Positions 15,759 to 24,456 of a DNA stretch of 64,000 nt are shown here, piece by piece. The notes beneath the pieces were generated by a model. The model ran no database searches and was not told the DNA's origin. It was given only the letters and a program-made list of their open reading frames with translations. Within the stretch, counting starts at the first letter, position 1; every line of letters begins with the position of its first letter. A program made the position numbers and the translations under genes. This DNA comes from Streptomyces sp. NBC_00448 (GTDB lineage: Bacteria > Actinomycetota > Actinomycetes > Streptomycetales > Streptomycetaceae). The stretch spans positions 8,115,501 through 8,179,500 of the forward strand of contig NZ_CP107913.1 of the NCBI RefSeq assembly GCF_036014115.1, written 5' to 3'.

Positions 15759-17921
15759 ATGGGGTGGTTCGGGCCGCCCGTGGACGGTGGCGGCGGGCAC
15801 GGTCGGGAAGCGGTGATCACGGTCCTCGCCGCGAAGAGCGGGCGGACCGCGGGCGCCGCCGTGCAGATGTCGGGCCGCTGGCTGCTGACGTGCGCGCACG
15901 TGGTCAACGAAGCCCTGGGTCTGCCGCTGGAGTCCGTGGCCGAACCCGCGGACGCGTGGGTCGACGTGGCGTTCGCGGCGCTGCCCGGGACGGGGCGGCG
16001 GCGAGCGCGGGTACGGCACTGGATACCGCGGCGTGCCGCGGAGCCCGGCGCGTTGGGCTGGCTCGCGGACCTCGCGGTGCTGGAACTGCGGGACGACCCG
16101 CCCTCGGCGGCCCGGCCGCCCGCCTGGCGGAACATGGTGGCGGGGCAGCACCTGGTGGCCTGGTACGGCACCGGTCAGGAGTACAGCTACGCCAAAGTGG
16201 ACGTCGGCTCCTGCGACGGCCCGCTCGGCTACCTGGACGGCACCCTGGCGGGCGCGGCCCTCGGCCCCGGCTACAGCGGCGGCCCGCTGTGCCTGCCGGA
16301 CGGGACCGCCGTCGGCCTGGTGGTGGCGCACCTTCCGGCGCCCGCGGGACCGTTCTCGCCGGGCGACGTCATCCGCCGGGGCATCGCGATCCCGTGGCAG
16401 GCGGTACGCGCCGAACTGGCCGCGGCCGGAGTGCCCGACCGCGTGATGAGCGCGCTGACCGCGGCGCCGCCGGCACCGTACGGCCACCTGGTGGCGCGCA
16501 TGGCGCAGCCGCTGGCCGTCCTGCTGGGCGACCCCGTGCTCCGCGCCGACCGCGCCGGCCAACTCGCCGAACTCCACGGGCTGGACCGCCCGCGAGACGG
16601 TTCGGCGCCCGCCTACCAGGAACTGGCCGCCTTCCTGCTGCGGAACCCCCGCGGCACCGCCGACTTCGCGGAGATCCACGCGCCGACCCTGACCACGCGG
16701 GCCGGGCGGGCCGCACTGGACGAACTGGTCGGCCTCGCCCACGGCGAAGGGGCCGCCCTGCTGCTGTCGGCCGGCGAGCACCACGAACTGCTGGAACACC
16801 TCGGCGGGCGCTGCGACGCGGATCGGACGCTGCTGCCCCGCGCCACGCAGGGAGCCCTGCCGTACGCGCGCCTGCCCGCGGTCCTGCGCGCCTCCCGGCT
16901 GCCGTCCGGTGCGCTCGACGAGGCCGTCCGGGCGCTGGAGTCCTTCGGCGGGGACAGCGCCCGCGTCCCGTACGACACGCCCCGGGTCCCGGCGCTGCTG
17001 CGCGTGGTCGAGTACGTGGCGGCGCTCCGTACGAACGGCACGGACCTGCCGGCGCTGCGCGCCTGGAACGACCGGGTCGCGCGACGGCTGGGCATCCCCG
17101 GCGCGGCGCTGGCCGAACGCCGGCAGGACGCCGCCGAGTGGGCGGCCCGGCAGCGCGAAGGGCACCAGCGGACCGTCGTGGTGGAACTGGAACGGCGCGA
17201 GGGCGACCCGGAACACCACTTCCGCTGCGCGCTGTGGCGGACCCGGGCGGACGGCACCCCGGCGCGGGTGGAGACCGGCCCCGACCGGGCCCTGCCCGCC
17301 GCGGTGATCGCCCGGCTCATCCGGCAGGCGGCGGACGGCGGCGAGGGCGACACGGCGCTGGTCGAGGTCTGGGTGGACGACGCGCAGCTCCAGTTGCCCG
17401 TGGACGAGTGGGACGGCGCCGACCCCGGCGACGGCCTGGCCGCACCGCTGGGGGAGGAGTACCACGTGGTGCTGCGCTGCAAGGCCGTACGCCGCAACGC
17501 CTCGGCGCTCGCCCGCCGTTGGGCCGACCGCGCGCTCGCCGAACCCCTCGTGGTCGACGGGCGCGCCACCGACCCGAAGTCGGCGATCGTCCGGTTGAAG
17601 CAGGACCGGGACTGCGGACGGGTGGTGATCCACGGCCCCCGCGGCCACCGCGACACGGTGCTGCGCGCCTGCCTGGTGCTGGGCGTGCCGGTGGTGCTGT
17701 GGGACCGGAACGCGGACGGGTACGACCACGCGCCGAGGCTCGATCCGGTCGGCCCCGCCGGGCCGCTCGACGGCCTGCACGAAAGGGTGCGGCGCTTCCG
17801 GGTCGACGCCTACGCGGACCCGGCGAAGTACCCGGCCCGACCCGCGCTCGTCTGGGAGGACCCGGATCGGCAACTGCCCGACGGGCTCTGGCTCGCCGAC
17901 CCCGAAGGCACCGAGGCGTGA
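15759..17921 (+). CDS. trypsin-like protease fused to VMAP region (vWA-MoxR-associated protein)
   Basis: The 720-residue protein begins with a trypsin-fold domain carrying an intact triad: His47 in TCAHVV, Asp104 in WLADLAVLEL and Ser173 in GPGYSGGPL. There is no signal peptide, so the protease is cytoplasmic. Residues 230-400 are helical (VMAP-M-like), and residues 430-720 (HHFRCALWRTRADG, FVVLRCK-like strands, IVRLKQDRDCGRVV, VPVVLWDRN) match the VMAP C-terminal domain. In the described vWA-MoxR-VMAP ternary systems this protein is the hub that passes a signal to an effector, here plausibly the protease itself. Confidence 0.85.
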   Translation: MGWFGPPVDGGGGHGREAVITVLAAKSGRTAGAAVQMSGRWLLTCAHVVNEALGLPLESVAEPADAWVDVAFAALPGTGRRRARVRHWIPRRAAEPGALGWLADLAVLELRDDPPSAARPPAWRNMVAGQHLVAWYGTGQEYSYAKVDVGSCDGPLGYLDGTLAGAALGPGYSGGPLCLPDGTAVGLVVAHLPAPAGPFSPGDVIRRGIAIPWQAVRAELAAAGVPDRVMSALTAAPPAPYGHLVARMAQPLAVLLGDPVLRADRAGQLAELHGLDRPRDGSAPAYQELAAFLLRNPRGTADFAEIHAPTLTTRAGRAALDELVGLAHGEGAALLLSAGEHHELLEHLGGRCDADRTLLPRATQGALPYARLPAVLRASRLPSGALDEAVRALESFGGDSARVPYDTPRVPALLRVVEYVAALRTNGTDLPALRAWNDRVARRLGIPGAALAERRQDAAEWAARQREGHQRTVVVELERREGDPEHHFRCALWRTRADGTPARVETGPDRALPAAVIARLIRQAADGGEGDTALVEVWVDDAQLQLPVDEWDGADPGDGLAAPLGEEYHVVLRCKAVRRNASALARRWADRALAEPLVVDGRATDPKSAIVRLKQDRDCGRVVIHGPRGHRDTVLRACLVLGVPVVLWDRNADGYDHAPRLDPVGPAGPLDGLHERVRRFRVDAYADPAKYPARPALVWEDPDRQLPDGLWLADPEGTEA

Positions 17922-17927
17922 GGACCG

Positions 17928-18875
17928 ATGACCGACATCCATGACCACGACTGGCAACTGTTCAAGGGCGACGGGCAGGCCCGGCGGCCGGACCTGCCGA
18001 CCGCCCCGCCCTGGCGCCGGTTCAGCGGCGAGCAGGGTGCGGGGGGGCGGCCGTATCTGATCGGCGCGCGGGAGACGCACATCGTCAACGCGGCGCTCCA
18101 CCTGCGCCGCCCGCTGCTGGTCACCGGGCATCCGGGCAGCGGCAAGTCCTCGCTGGCACACGCCCTCGCCCATGAACTCGGCCTGGGGCGCGTGCTGCGC
18201 TGGCCGATCAACAGCCGTTCCACCCTTCAGGACGCGCTCTACCGGTACGACGCGATCGGACGGCTGAGGGAGACCACGCTGAGCCGCGACCGGGGCGAGG
18301 CGGAGCCGGGCATCGGCACGTACATCCGGCTGGGGCCGCTCGGGACGGCGCTCGCCCACCGGGGACGGCCACGCGTCCTGCTCGTCGACGAGCTCGACAA
18401 GGGCGACGTGGACCTCCCCAACGACCTGCTGGCCGCCTTCGAGGACGGCGAGTTCGAGATCCCGGAACTGGCCCGGCTGCCCGAGGAGCAGTCCGCCGTC
18501 GACGTGCTGACCGAGGACAACGGCGAGCACGTGCGGGTCGAACGGGGACGGGCGCTGTGCCGCGAGTTCCCCGTGGTGGTCATCACCAGCAACGGTGAGC
18601 GCGACTTCCCGCCCGCGTTCCTGCGCCGCTGCGTACGGCTGGACCTGCCCGAGCCGGACCGCGACCGACTCCGGGACATCGTCGCCGCCCACCTCGGAGC
18701 GGAAGGACTGGCCCAGGCCGAGGACCTGCTGGAGGTCTTCGAGAACCGCCGGGTGGCGGGCGAACTGGCCACCGACCAGCTGCTGAACGCGGTCTTCCTG
18801 CGCGTCGGCGGCGTGGACACCGACGCGGACGGCCTCCTGGACGCGGTGCTCCACCGGCTGGGCCGGACGGTGTGA
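17928..18875 (+). CDS. MoxR-type AAA+ ATPase of the conflict operon
   Basis: The 315-residue protein has Walker A GHPGSGKSS (residues 67-75), Walker B VLLVDELDKG, a sensor in VVITSNGERDFPPAFLRRC with the arginine finger region, and a C-terminal lid. This is the MoxR family, which remodels partner proteins often containing vWA domains. It starts seven bases after the VMAP gene and ends eight before the next one, so the genes are surely co-transcribed. It is expected to act on the SAV_2336/vWA-like part of the following protein. Confidence 0.9.
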   Translation: MTDIHDHDWQLFKGDGQARRPDLPTAPPWRRFSGEQGAGGRPYLIGARETHIVNAALHLRRPLLVTGHPGSGKSSLAHALAHELGLGRVLRWPINSRSTLQDALYRYDAIGRLRETTLSRDRGEAEPGIGTYIRLGPLGTALAHRGRPRVLLVDELDKGDVDLPNDLLAAFEDGEFEIPELARLPEEQSAVDVLTEDNGEHVRVERGRALCREFPVVVITSNGERDFPPAFLRRCVRLDLPEPDRDRLRDIVAAHLGAEGLAQAEDLLEVFENRRVAGELATDQLLNAVFLRVGGVDTDADGLLDAVLHRLGRTV

Positions 18876-18882
18876 CGGCCCG

Positions 18883-21800
18883 GTGGAGCGGCTGCTGAGC
18901 GTCCTCGACACCTGCGGAGTCACCCTGGACCCGGCGGAGTTGCTGGACGTCCTGTGGCTGGCCCGCCGGGTGCCGCGCGGCGCACGCGCCCCGCTGGCCG
19001 AGGCGGTGGGCGCGGTCCCGGCACCGGCCGTGGAGCCGGAGCCGGCGGCGCCGGACCCGGAGACGGCGGACTCCCCGGCGCCGCTTCCGGAGCCGGCGAC
19101 CGTGCCGGTGCACGCCGGCGGCCGGCGGCCGGGCACCGGGGCGACCGCGCCCGGGACACCGGCCCTGCCGGTCGGACTGCCCGGGGAGAGGGCGCTGGGC
19201 GCCGGTACGCTCCCGCTGGGACGAGCCCTCAGGCCGCTGCGGGTCAGCCGGCCGGCCGCGCGCCGCACCGAGCTGGACGAGCCGGCGACGGCCGCCGCGT
19301 ACGCGGAGACCGGGCTGCCCGACGTGGTGCTGCGGCCCGCGCGGGAACGCGGGCTGGACCTGGTGCTCGTGGTGGACGACGGCCTGTCGATGCTCCTGTG
19401 GCGTCGGCTCGGCGCCGAACTGCGCATGCTGCTGGAGCGCCTGGGGGCGTTCCGCGTCGTGCGCGTCCACGGCCTGGGCAGCCGGGGCGCCGACGCGCCG
19501 TACCTGTCGTCCCGTCCCTTCACGCCGGGCGCCCGGCTGCCGGCCGCGGTAGCCGCCGACCCGTCGGGGCGCAGCCTCGTCCTGGTCCTGAGCGACGGGG
19601 TCGGCGAGGCGTGGCGGGACGGCCGGATGCGCGGTGTCCTCGAGCATTGGGCGGGAGTGGGGCCGACAGCCGTGATGCACGTGCTGCCGCCGCGCCTGTG
19701 GCAGGGCTCCGGCATCCGCGCGGACCCGTGGCGGGTGACGTCCCGTCAGGCGGCCGCCGCCAACGGGACGTGGACCGTCGACGATCCGCTCCTGCCGTCC
19801 GGCACCGTGGACTTCGACGACGTGCCGGTGCCGGTGCTCCGGCCCGAGCCGGCGTCGGTCGCCGCGTGGGCACGGCTGGTCGGCTCCGGCGGCACCACGG
19901 CGGTCCTGCCGCTGCTGGCACCGCAGTACGCCCCGCAGCGGCGGAACCCGGCGCCCACCCGGAGCACCGATCCCGCCGAGGCCGTACTCCGTTTCCGGGA
20001 CGCCGCGTCGTCCGAGGCATACCGCCTGGCCGCCCACCTGGCCGTGGTGGGTACGGTCTCGGTGCCGGTCATGCGGCTGATCCAGCAGGCCGTGCCGTGG
20101 AAGTGCGAGACGGCGCACCTCGTGGAGGTCTTCCTCGGCGGGCTCATGCGCCCGGTCGCCGACGGGCAGCCACCGCACCGGCAGAGCTTCCGCTTCGACC
20201 CGGCCGCCCGGCAGATCCTCCTCGACACCGTGCCCAGCGCCGAACTCGCCGCCACCGGCCGTGCGGTGGCCGGGCAGCTCGCCGCCCTCGACCCGCGACC
20301 CGACCGGTTCCCCGCGTGGCTGCCGCATCCCGGCGGCAGCGCGAGGCTGTCCGCTGCCGCGCGCCCGTTCACCGCACTCGGCCCGGGCCTGCTGCGGACG
20401 ATGGGCGCGAGCCTCCCGGAGGTGCGGGAACCCGAAGGAGAGGCGGCCGGCCCCGGCGGGCCGGAAGCGCCGGTGCCCTCGCGGCCCGAACCGGCCCCCA
20501 CCGCGGAGGCCCCTACCGCGAGCGGCGACTGGGAGGAGCCGCGGGCCCAGGATCTGCGGCAGTTGGGGCCGTACCGGCTGCTGCGGCGCAACGACCGGGG
20601 CGGCTTCGCGGTGAACTACCTGGGCCGGGACGCCCGGGGCGGGTCGGCCCTGGTCCGCGTGCCGCGCACCCCGGAAGTCGCCCTCGCCCGCGAACTCATG
20701 TCCGTCGAGACCGAGGCACTGCGACGGATGAACGGGCGGTACGCCCCCCGCGTCCTCGCCCAGGGGATCGACGAGCGGCCACCGTGGCTGGCGGTCGAGC
20801 TGATCACCGACGACGCCGCGGAGCCCGCGCCCTCGCTCACGGCGCTGGCCGCCGCCGAGGGCCCCTTGGGCGGCAGCCGCCGCTTCCTGACCCTCGGCTG
20901 GCATCTGGCGGAGGCGCTGAGCATCTGCCACCTCAAGGGCATGGTGCACCTGGGCCTGAACCCGAGGTCGATCACGGTCGCGCGGGGCACGGCGTACATC
21001 ACCAGCTGGACACGTACGCAGATCGACGGCCGGCCGCCCGGACCGCTGTCCGCGCATCGCGGGCCGCCCCGGTACCGTGCCCCCGAATTCGGCGACCTGG
21101 GCACGGTGTACGGCTCCGCGACCGATGTCTACGTGCTCGGACTCCTGCTGAGGGAGGCGTGCGCCGGCCGGGCGCTGCGCCAGTTCCAGGGCCGTGTCGC
21201 GATCGATCTCGTCGAGATGGCGAGCCTGCCCCAGGACCTGCGCCGGATGCTGGACCGCTGCGTCCACGAGGACCCGAGGGAGCGGCCCACCGCCCGCGCG
21301 CTCGCCGACGCCTTCGCGGCATCCCTGGAGGCTCAGCCCTCGCCGGCGTGGTGGCCGCGATCCGAGCCGGCCCCGTCCCCCCTCGGCGGCGCCGCGCCGC
21401 TGGGTCGTACGGCGGCGCTGGAGCTCTCCTCCGACCGGCTGCTGCGCGACCAGCCGAGGCCGAAGCCCGGTGCCAACGCGCAGCCGTCCCGGTTCAGGCT
21501 CGGTGGCAGGAAGGAGGAGGCGGAGCGGAGGCGGAAGGTGGAGCTGATCCGTACGCCGGTGGCGGCGTGTTATCGGATCGCGGTCATCAGCTTGAAGGGT
21601 GGGGTCGGCAAGACGACGACCACCGTCGGGCTTGGTGCCACGCTCGCCAGTGAGCGGCAGGACAAGGTCCTGGCGTTCGACGCCAACCCGGACGGGGGCA
21701 CGCTGGGGCGCCGGGTGCGCCGGGAGACCGGTGCGACGACCAGCGACCTGCTGCGGGCGATCCCGTACCTCGACAGCTACATGGACATCCGGCGGTTCAC

Positions 21801-22395
21801 CTCGCAGGCGCCGTCCGGTCTGGAGGTCATCGCCAACGACGTGGACCCGGCGGTCTCCTCGGCGTTGAACGACGAGGACTACCGCCGGGTCATGGGCGTG
21901 CTGGGCCGCCAGTATCCGGTCGTCCTCACCGACTCCGGCACCGGCCTGCTCTACAGCGCAATGCGCGGGGTGCTGGACCTGGCCGACCAGCTGATCATCG
22001 TCTCGACGCCGTCCGTGGACGGTGCCTCCAGCGCCAGCACCACCCTCGACTGGCTGTCCGCCCACGGCTACGCCGAACTCGTCGCCCGCGGCATCACCGT
22101 CATCTCCGGCGTGCGCGAGACCGGCAAGATGATCAAGGTCGACGACATCGTGGCGCACTTCCGGACCCGTTGCCGCGGAGTCCAGGTCGTCCCCTTCGAC
22201 GAACACCTCGCCACCGGCGCCGAGGTCGACCTCGACAGGTTGCGACCCAAGACCCGAGAGGCGTACTTCGACCTCTCCGCGATGGTCGCCGAGGACTTCG
22301 TACGGGCCCAGCAGGACCACGACCAGCGACCGGCGGGCCCCCCGAACCCGCCCCCGAACGACGGCACTCCACGGACGGGCGGGACCGGCACCTGA
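18883..22395 (+). CDS. SAV_2336/vWA-like protein fused to a pseudokinase and a SCO5717-like MinD/ParA ATPase
   Basis: The 1170-residue protein has three parts. Residues 1-530 resemble the SAV_2336 N-terminal family with a degenerate vWA-like core (LVLVVDDGLSMLLWRRLGAE near 158) and Pro/Ala linkers. Residues 560-830 have a kinase fold (LGPYRLLRRNDRGGF) whose HRD motif reads HLGLNPRS and whose DFG is absent, so it is a pseudokinase. Residues 880-1150 form a P-loop ATPase, KGGVGKTTTT at about 904, then DANPDGGTLGRR and TPSVDGASSASTTLDWLSA, closely like the MinD/SCO5717 growth-regulating ATPase. The basic stretch PSRFRLGGRKEEAERRRKVE before it also belongs to that family. The reading frame is continuous, and the GTG start follows MoxR by seven bases. 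Confidence 0.85.
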   Translation: MERLLSVLDTCGVTLDPAELLDVLWLARRVPRGARAPLAEAVGAVPAPAVEPEPAAPDPETADSPAPLPEPATVPVHAGGRRPGTGATAPGTPALPVGLPGERALGAGTLPLGRALRPLRVSRPAARRTELDEPATAAAYAETGLPDVVLRPARERGLDLVLVVDDGLSMLLWRRLGAELRMLLERLGAFRVVRVHGLGSRGADAPYLSSRPFTPGARLPAAVAADPSGRSLVLVLSDGVGEAWRDGRMRGVLEHWAGVGPTAVMHVLPPRLWQGSGIRADPWRVTSRQAAAANGTWTVDDPLLPSGTVDFDDVPVPVLRPEPASVAAWARLVGSGGTTAVLPLLAPQYAPQRRNPAPTRSTDPAEAVLRFRDAASSEAYRLAAHLAVVGTVSVPVMRLIQQAVPWKCETAHLVEVFLGGLMRPVADGQPPHRQSFRFDPAARQILLDTVPSAELAATGRAVAGQLAALDPRPDRFPAWLPHPGGSARLSAAARPFTALGPGLLRTMGASLPEVREPEGEAAGPGGPEAPVPSRPEPAPTAEAPTASGDWEEPRAQDLRQLGPYRLLRRNDRGGFAVNYLGRDARGGSALVRVPRTPEVALARELMSVETEALRRMNGRYAPRVLAQGIDERPPWLAVELITDDAAEPAPSLTALAAAEGPLGGSRRFLTLGWHLAEALSICHLKGMVHLGLNPRSITVARGTAYITSWTRTQIDGRPPGPLSAHRGPPRYRAPEFGDLGTVYGSATDVYVLGLLLREACAGRALRQFQGRVAIDLVEMASLPQDLRRMLDRCVHEDPRERPTARALADAFAASLEAQPSPAWWPRSEPAPSPLGGAAPLGRTAALELSSDRLLRDQPRPKPGANAQPSRFRLGGRKEEAERRRKVELIRTPVAACYRIAVISLKGGVGKTTTTVGLGATLASERQDKVLAFDANPDGGTLGRRVRRETGATTSDLLRAIPYLDSYMDIRRFTSQAPSGLEVIANDVDPAVSSALNDEDYRRVMGVLGRQYPVVLTDSGTGLLYSAMRGVLDLADQLIIVSTPSVDGASSASTTLDWLSAHGYAELVARGITVISGVRETGKMIKVDDIVAHFRTRCRGVQVVPFDEHLATGAEVDLDRLRPKTREAYFDLSAMVAEDFVRAQQDHDQRPAGPPNPPPNDGTPRTGGTGT

Positions 22396-22402
22396 GGATC
22401 GG

Positions 22403-22693
22403 TCAGGCGAACCATTCGTGCCGGCGGGCATGCGGGGGACGGCACCCCGCCGCGGCAGTCGCCTGCCGGTAGGCGCGATCCGCCAACCACTGGTCCGTCC
22501 GAACCTTCCCGTTGTCGCTGGACGAGTCGGGCCGGCCGAGAGGGGTGTACCCGCCGGTGAAGACGACGACACCGCAGCGCGGGAGCACGGACTCCATGGC
22601 GTACCAACCCACCGTCGTGACGGCCACGACGGCGCAGACGCCGAGGACGAGCGGGCGGGGTCGGTGGGGTCGGCGGGCGAGGGACCGGATCAC
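22403..22693 (-). CDS. small single-span membrane protein of unknown function
   Basis: From GTG at 22693 the 96-residue frame has a basic start (VIRSLARRPHRPRPL), one hydrophobic helix (LVLGVCAVVAVTTVGWYA), and an outer domain with two cysteines (PRCGVVVF and AAAGCRPP). It is convergent with the conflict operon, ending only seven bases from its stop. I recognise no family. The start is uncertain. Confidence 0.5.
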   Translation of the reverse strand: MIRSLARRPHRPRPLVLGVCAVVAVTTVGWYAMESVLPRCGVVVFTGGYTPLGRPDSSSDNGKVRTDQWLADRAYRQATAAAGCRPPHARRHEWFA

Positions 22694-22819
22694 TCGCGGA
22701 TCGTACCCGGCGACCACGAGGGGGCGGGCAGGAAGCAGCGCCCCTGACCGGTGAACCGTGCGAACGTGGCGAGGTGGTCGCGTAGGACGCGTGCGGACAG
22801 TTCCGTTCCGGTGCCGCCG

Positions 22820-22964
22820 TGCCGAGATCGGGAGCCTCTTCGACGAGGGTGTGCTCAGGGTTGGGGTGGACGGCACCTACCCGCTGCCCGAGGCGGCCGG
22901 GGCACACGCGCGGGCCGCGCAGGGCCACATCCAAGGCAAGATCGTGCTCACGGTACTCTCGTGA
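22820..22964 (+). pseudogene. 3' end of a zinc-binding-type (MDR) NADP-dependent oxidoreductase
   Basis: The last codons read GVLRVGVDGTYPLPEAAGAH, then ARAAQGHIQGKIVLTV, the well-known C-terminal helix and strand of quinone oxidoreductase-type medium-chain dehydrogenases. Nothing upstream matches the rest of the protein (about 280 residues missing). It is a decayed gene end. Confidence 0.65.
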
Positions 22965-23168
22965 GCACGGAACTCGGCAGATTGCAGGTTCGGCCTGCGC
23001 CGGTCCGACGGTGGGTGGCGGATCGGCGAGCTCGCTCCGACACTGGACAACGCCCTTCAGGGTGGAGCCGGGTAGCGTCTCTGGTGGATCATCGGGTGCC
23101 TGCCGACGGTGCAGCGACTCCCGAATTCCGACGCCCGTCACTGTTGCTGAAGTGAGGTAGAGGGCCTG

Positions 23169-23516
23169 GTGAAGAGGACCTTGGTGGGCCTGCGGCGAAT
23201 ACCTGAAGATGAGCTGGTTCTGAAGGACGCTCGGTATTTGGCGCTGATGGAAGTCGACCTCTTGGCCTTGTATCGCCGTTGGGGGCGCCCCGATATTGCG
23301 GCTGACGATCTGGCCGAATGGCTGTGCTTCGCGTTCTCGCTGCCCAATGGGGACAAGTTCGCCCTACAGCGGGAGGCTGAACATCCCCCTACGTCTGGAT
23401 TCCTCCTCAGTGTGACCGCGGGGCTGTTCAGCGCTGAGGCAGCAGAGCAGGTCGCTGCTGCTTTGGATGTCCCTGTTGTCCGGGTTCTTGAGGTGAGCGC
23501 CGACGCAGCCCGGTAG
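23169..23516 (+). CDS. hypothetical protein, 115 residues
   Basis: The frame begins GTGAAGAGGACC after a GGTAGAGGGC leader and encodes a soluble, Leu- and Ala-rich protein (ALMEVDLLALYRRWGRPDIA, DDLAEWLCFAFSLPNGDKFA, SAEAAEQVAAALDVPV). Third-position GC is lower than in the neighbours, which hints at a different origin. No catalytic motif, signal or membrane segment is visible, and I do not recognise the family. No partner gene is adjacent. Confidence 0.55.
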   Translation: MKRTLVGLRRIPEDELVLKDARYLALMEVDLLALYRRWGRPDIAADDLAEWLCFAFSLPNGDKFALQREAEHPPTSGFLLSVTAGLFSAEAAEQVAAALDVPVVRVLEVSADAAR

Positions 23517-23796
23517 CCGCGACCTGCCTTGTCTGAGGGCCGCATCTCATGGGTGGTGGTTGTGCCAGGGCGCCCGCCCGCCTGGAGGTGATGGCGCGGT
23601 GATGGACGCCCGCCGTCCTACCGCGGGTGCGGCTGCTGTCAGCCTGACGGTCGGCACTTTGGTGCGGCCTGTCCGGAGCTATGCGGCGGAGGCGGCACGG
23701 CTCGTGGGCGTTCGCGGTGGACCTGCTGTCCGCTAGACGGAATGCGACGGCTCCGCTACCGCATTCACGTCCGGCACGAGCTGATCCCGCTCAGCG
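23517..23796. other. gap between the hypothetical gene and the AroQ terminator
   Basis: No gene is supported here. A 43-codon frame from about 23602 (MDARRPTAGAAAVSLT) has no clear ribosome site of its own and no recognisable content. Confidence 0.35.
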
Positions 23797-23856
23797 CTCA
23801 CGGTCCTGGCGACCCTCGCGACTCCCGCGGATCGCAGGGGTCGCGGGGACCGTGAG
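23797..23856 (-). terminator. long hairpin downstream of the AroQ/MFS genes
   Basis: Outer arms CTCACGGTCC (23797-23806) and GGACCGTGAG (23847-23856) and inner arms GCGACCC (23809-23815) and GGGTCGC (23838-23844) stack with one 2-base internal mismatch and a 22-base loop. It lies about 40 bp past the AroQ stop on the minus strand and marks the end of that transcript. Confidence 0.65.
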
Positions 23857-23898
23857 AGGTGAGAACCCAAGGGCGGAGGGGGAAGGTCGGGCACCCTG

Positions 23899-24372
23899 TT
23901 ACCGGACGGCGGGGGCCTGGTTCTGTGCGATGCGGTGCAGCACCGCGCGCAGCGCCAGCTCGTAACCGAACGCGCCGCAGCCGCAGATGACCCCCTGCGC
24001 GGCCGGTGAGGTGACGCTGGTCTGGCGGAACGCCTCTCGGGCCAGGATGTTGGAGATGTGCACCTCGACCACCGGGGTGCTGATCACGTCCACGACATCG
24101 CGCAGCGCGTAGCTGTAGTGCGACAGGGGGCCGGGATTCAGGACCACGCCGTCGTAGGCGGTGCGGCTGTCCTGGAGAAGGGTGACGATCTCCCCTTCGG
24201 AGTTGCGCTGGTCGCAGGTGACCGAGACGCCCAGCTCCTCGCCGAGGGAGGTGACTTGCTGCTCGATCTCCTTGAGCGTCGTCTGCCCGTAGAGGGACGG
24301 GTCGCGCTCGGCGAGGAGGTTGAGGTTGGGGCCGTTCAGCACCAGGATGCGGAGACCAGAGGGATCACTCAC
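23899..24372 (-). CDS. aroQ: type II 3-dehydroquinate dehydratase
   Basis: The 157-residue protein has the family order: LVLNGPNLNLLAERDPSLYG (N-terminal strand and the active-site Tyr loop), the Asn in VLNPGPLSHYSYALRD, the catalytic His in EVHISNILAREAFR, and a final CGCGAFGYELAL. It catalyses trans dehydration of 3-dehydroquinate to 3-dehydroshikimate in the shikimate or quinate pathway. NPGPLSHYS replaces the common NAGALTHTS, so it is a divergent, possibly cluster-specific, copy. A GTG start follows AAAGGAACTCCT. It sits 84 bp downstream of an MFS gene in the same direction and opposite a set of biosynthetic genes. Confidence 0.9.
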   Translation of the reverse strand: MSDPSGLRILVLNGPNLNLLAERDPSLYGQTTLKEIEQQVTSLGEELGVSVTCDQRNSEGEIVTLLQDSRTAYDGVVLNPGPLSHYSYALRDVVDVISTPVVEVHISNILAREAFRQTSVTSPAAQGVICGCGAFGYELALRAVLHRIAQNQAPAVR

Positions 24373-24456
24373 AGGAGTTCCTTTCCGACGTCACATTGCT
24401 CGACGAGTCCGAGACTTGACGGATACCGATGGTGCGGGGGAGTCGGGGGAGCGCGG

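Noticed and set aside
15012..19715. A 1567-codon open frame on the minus strand
   Set aside because: It lies antisense to the conflict operon, is rich in Arg, Gly and Pro, has no domain pattern, and arises from high GC at third positions of the plus-strand genes.
20560..21370. Active serine/threonine kinase in the conflict protein
   Set aside because: The catalytic Asp of the HRD motif and the DFG are missing, so it is described as a pseudokinase.
18583..22572. A 1329-codon minus-strand open frame
   Set aside because: It is antisense to the SAV_2336-pseudokinase-MinD gene, whose own frame has clear motifs throughout; the long frame is a composition artefact.
23602..23733. A 43-codon plus-strand frame before the AroQ terminator
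   Set aside because: It has no recognisable protein features and its ribosome site is ambiguous.
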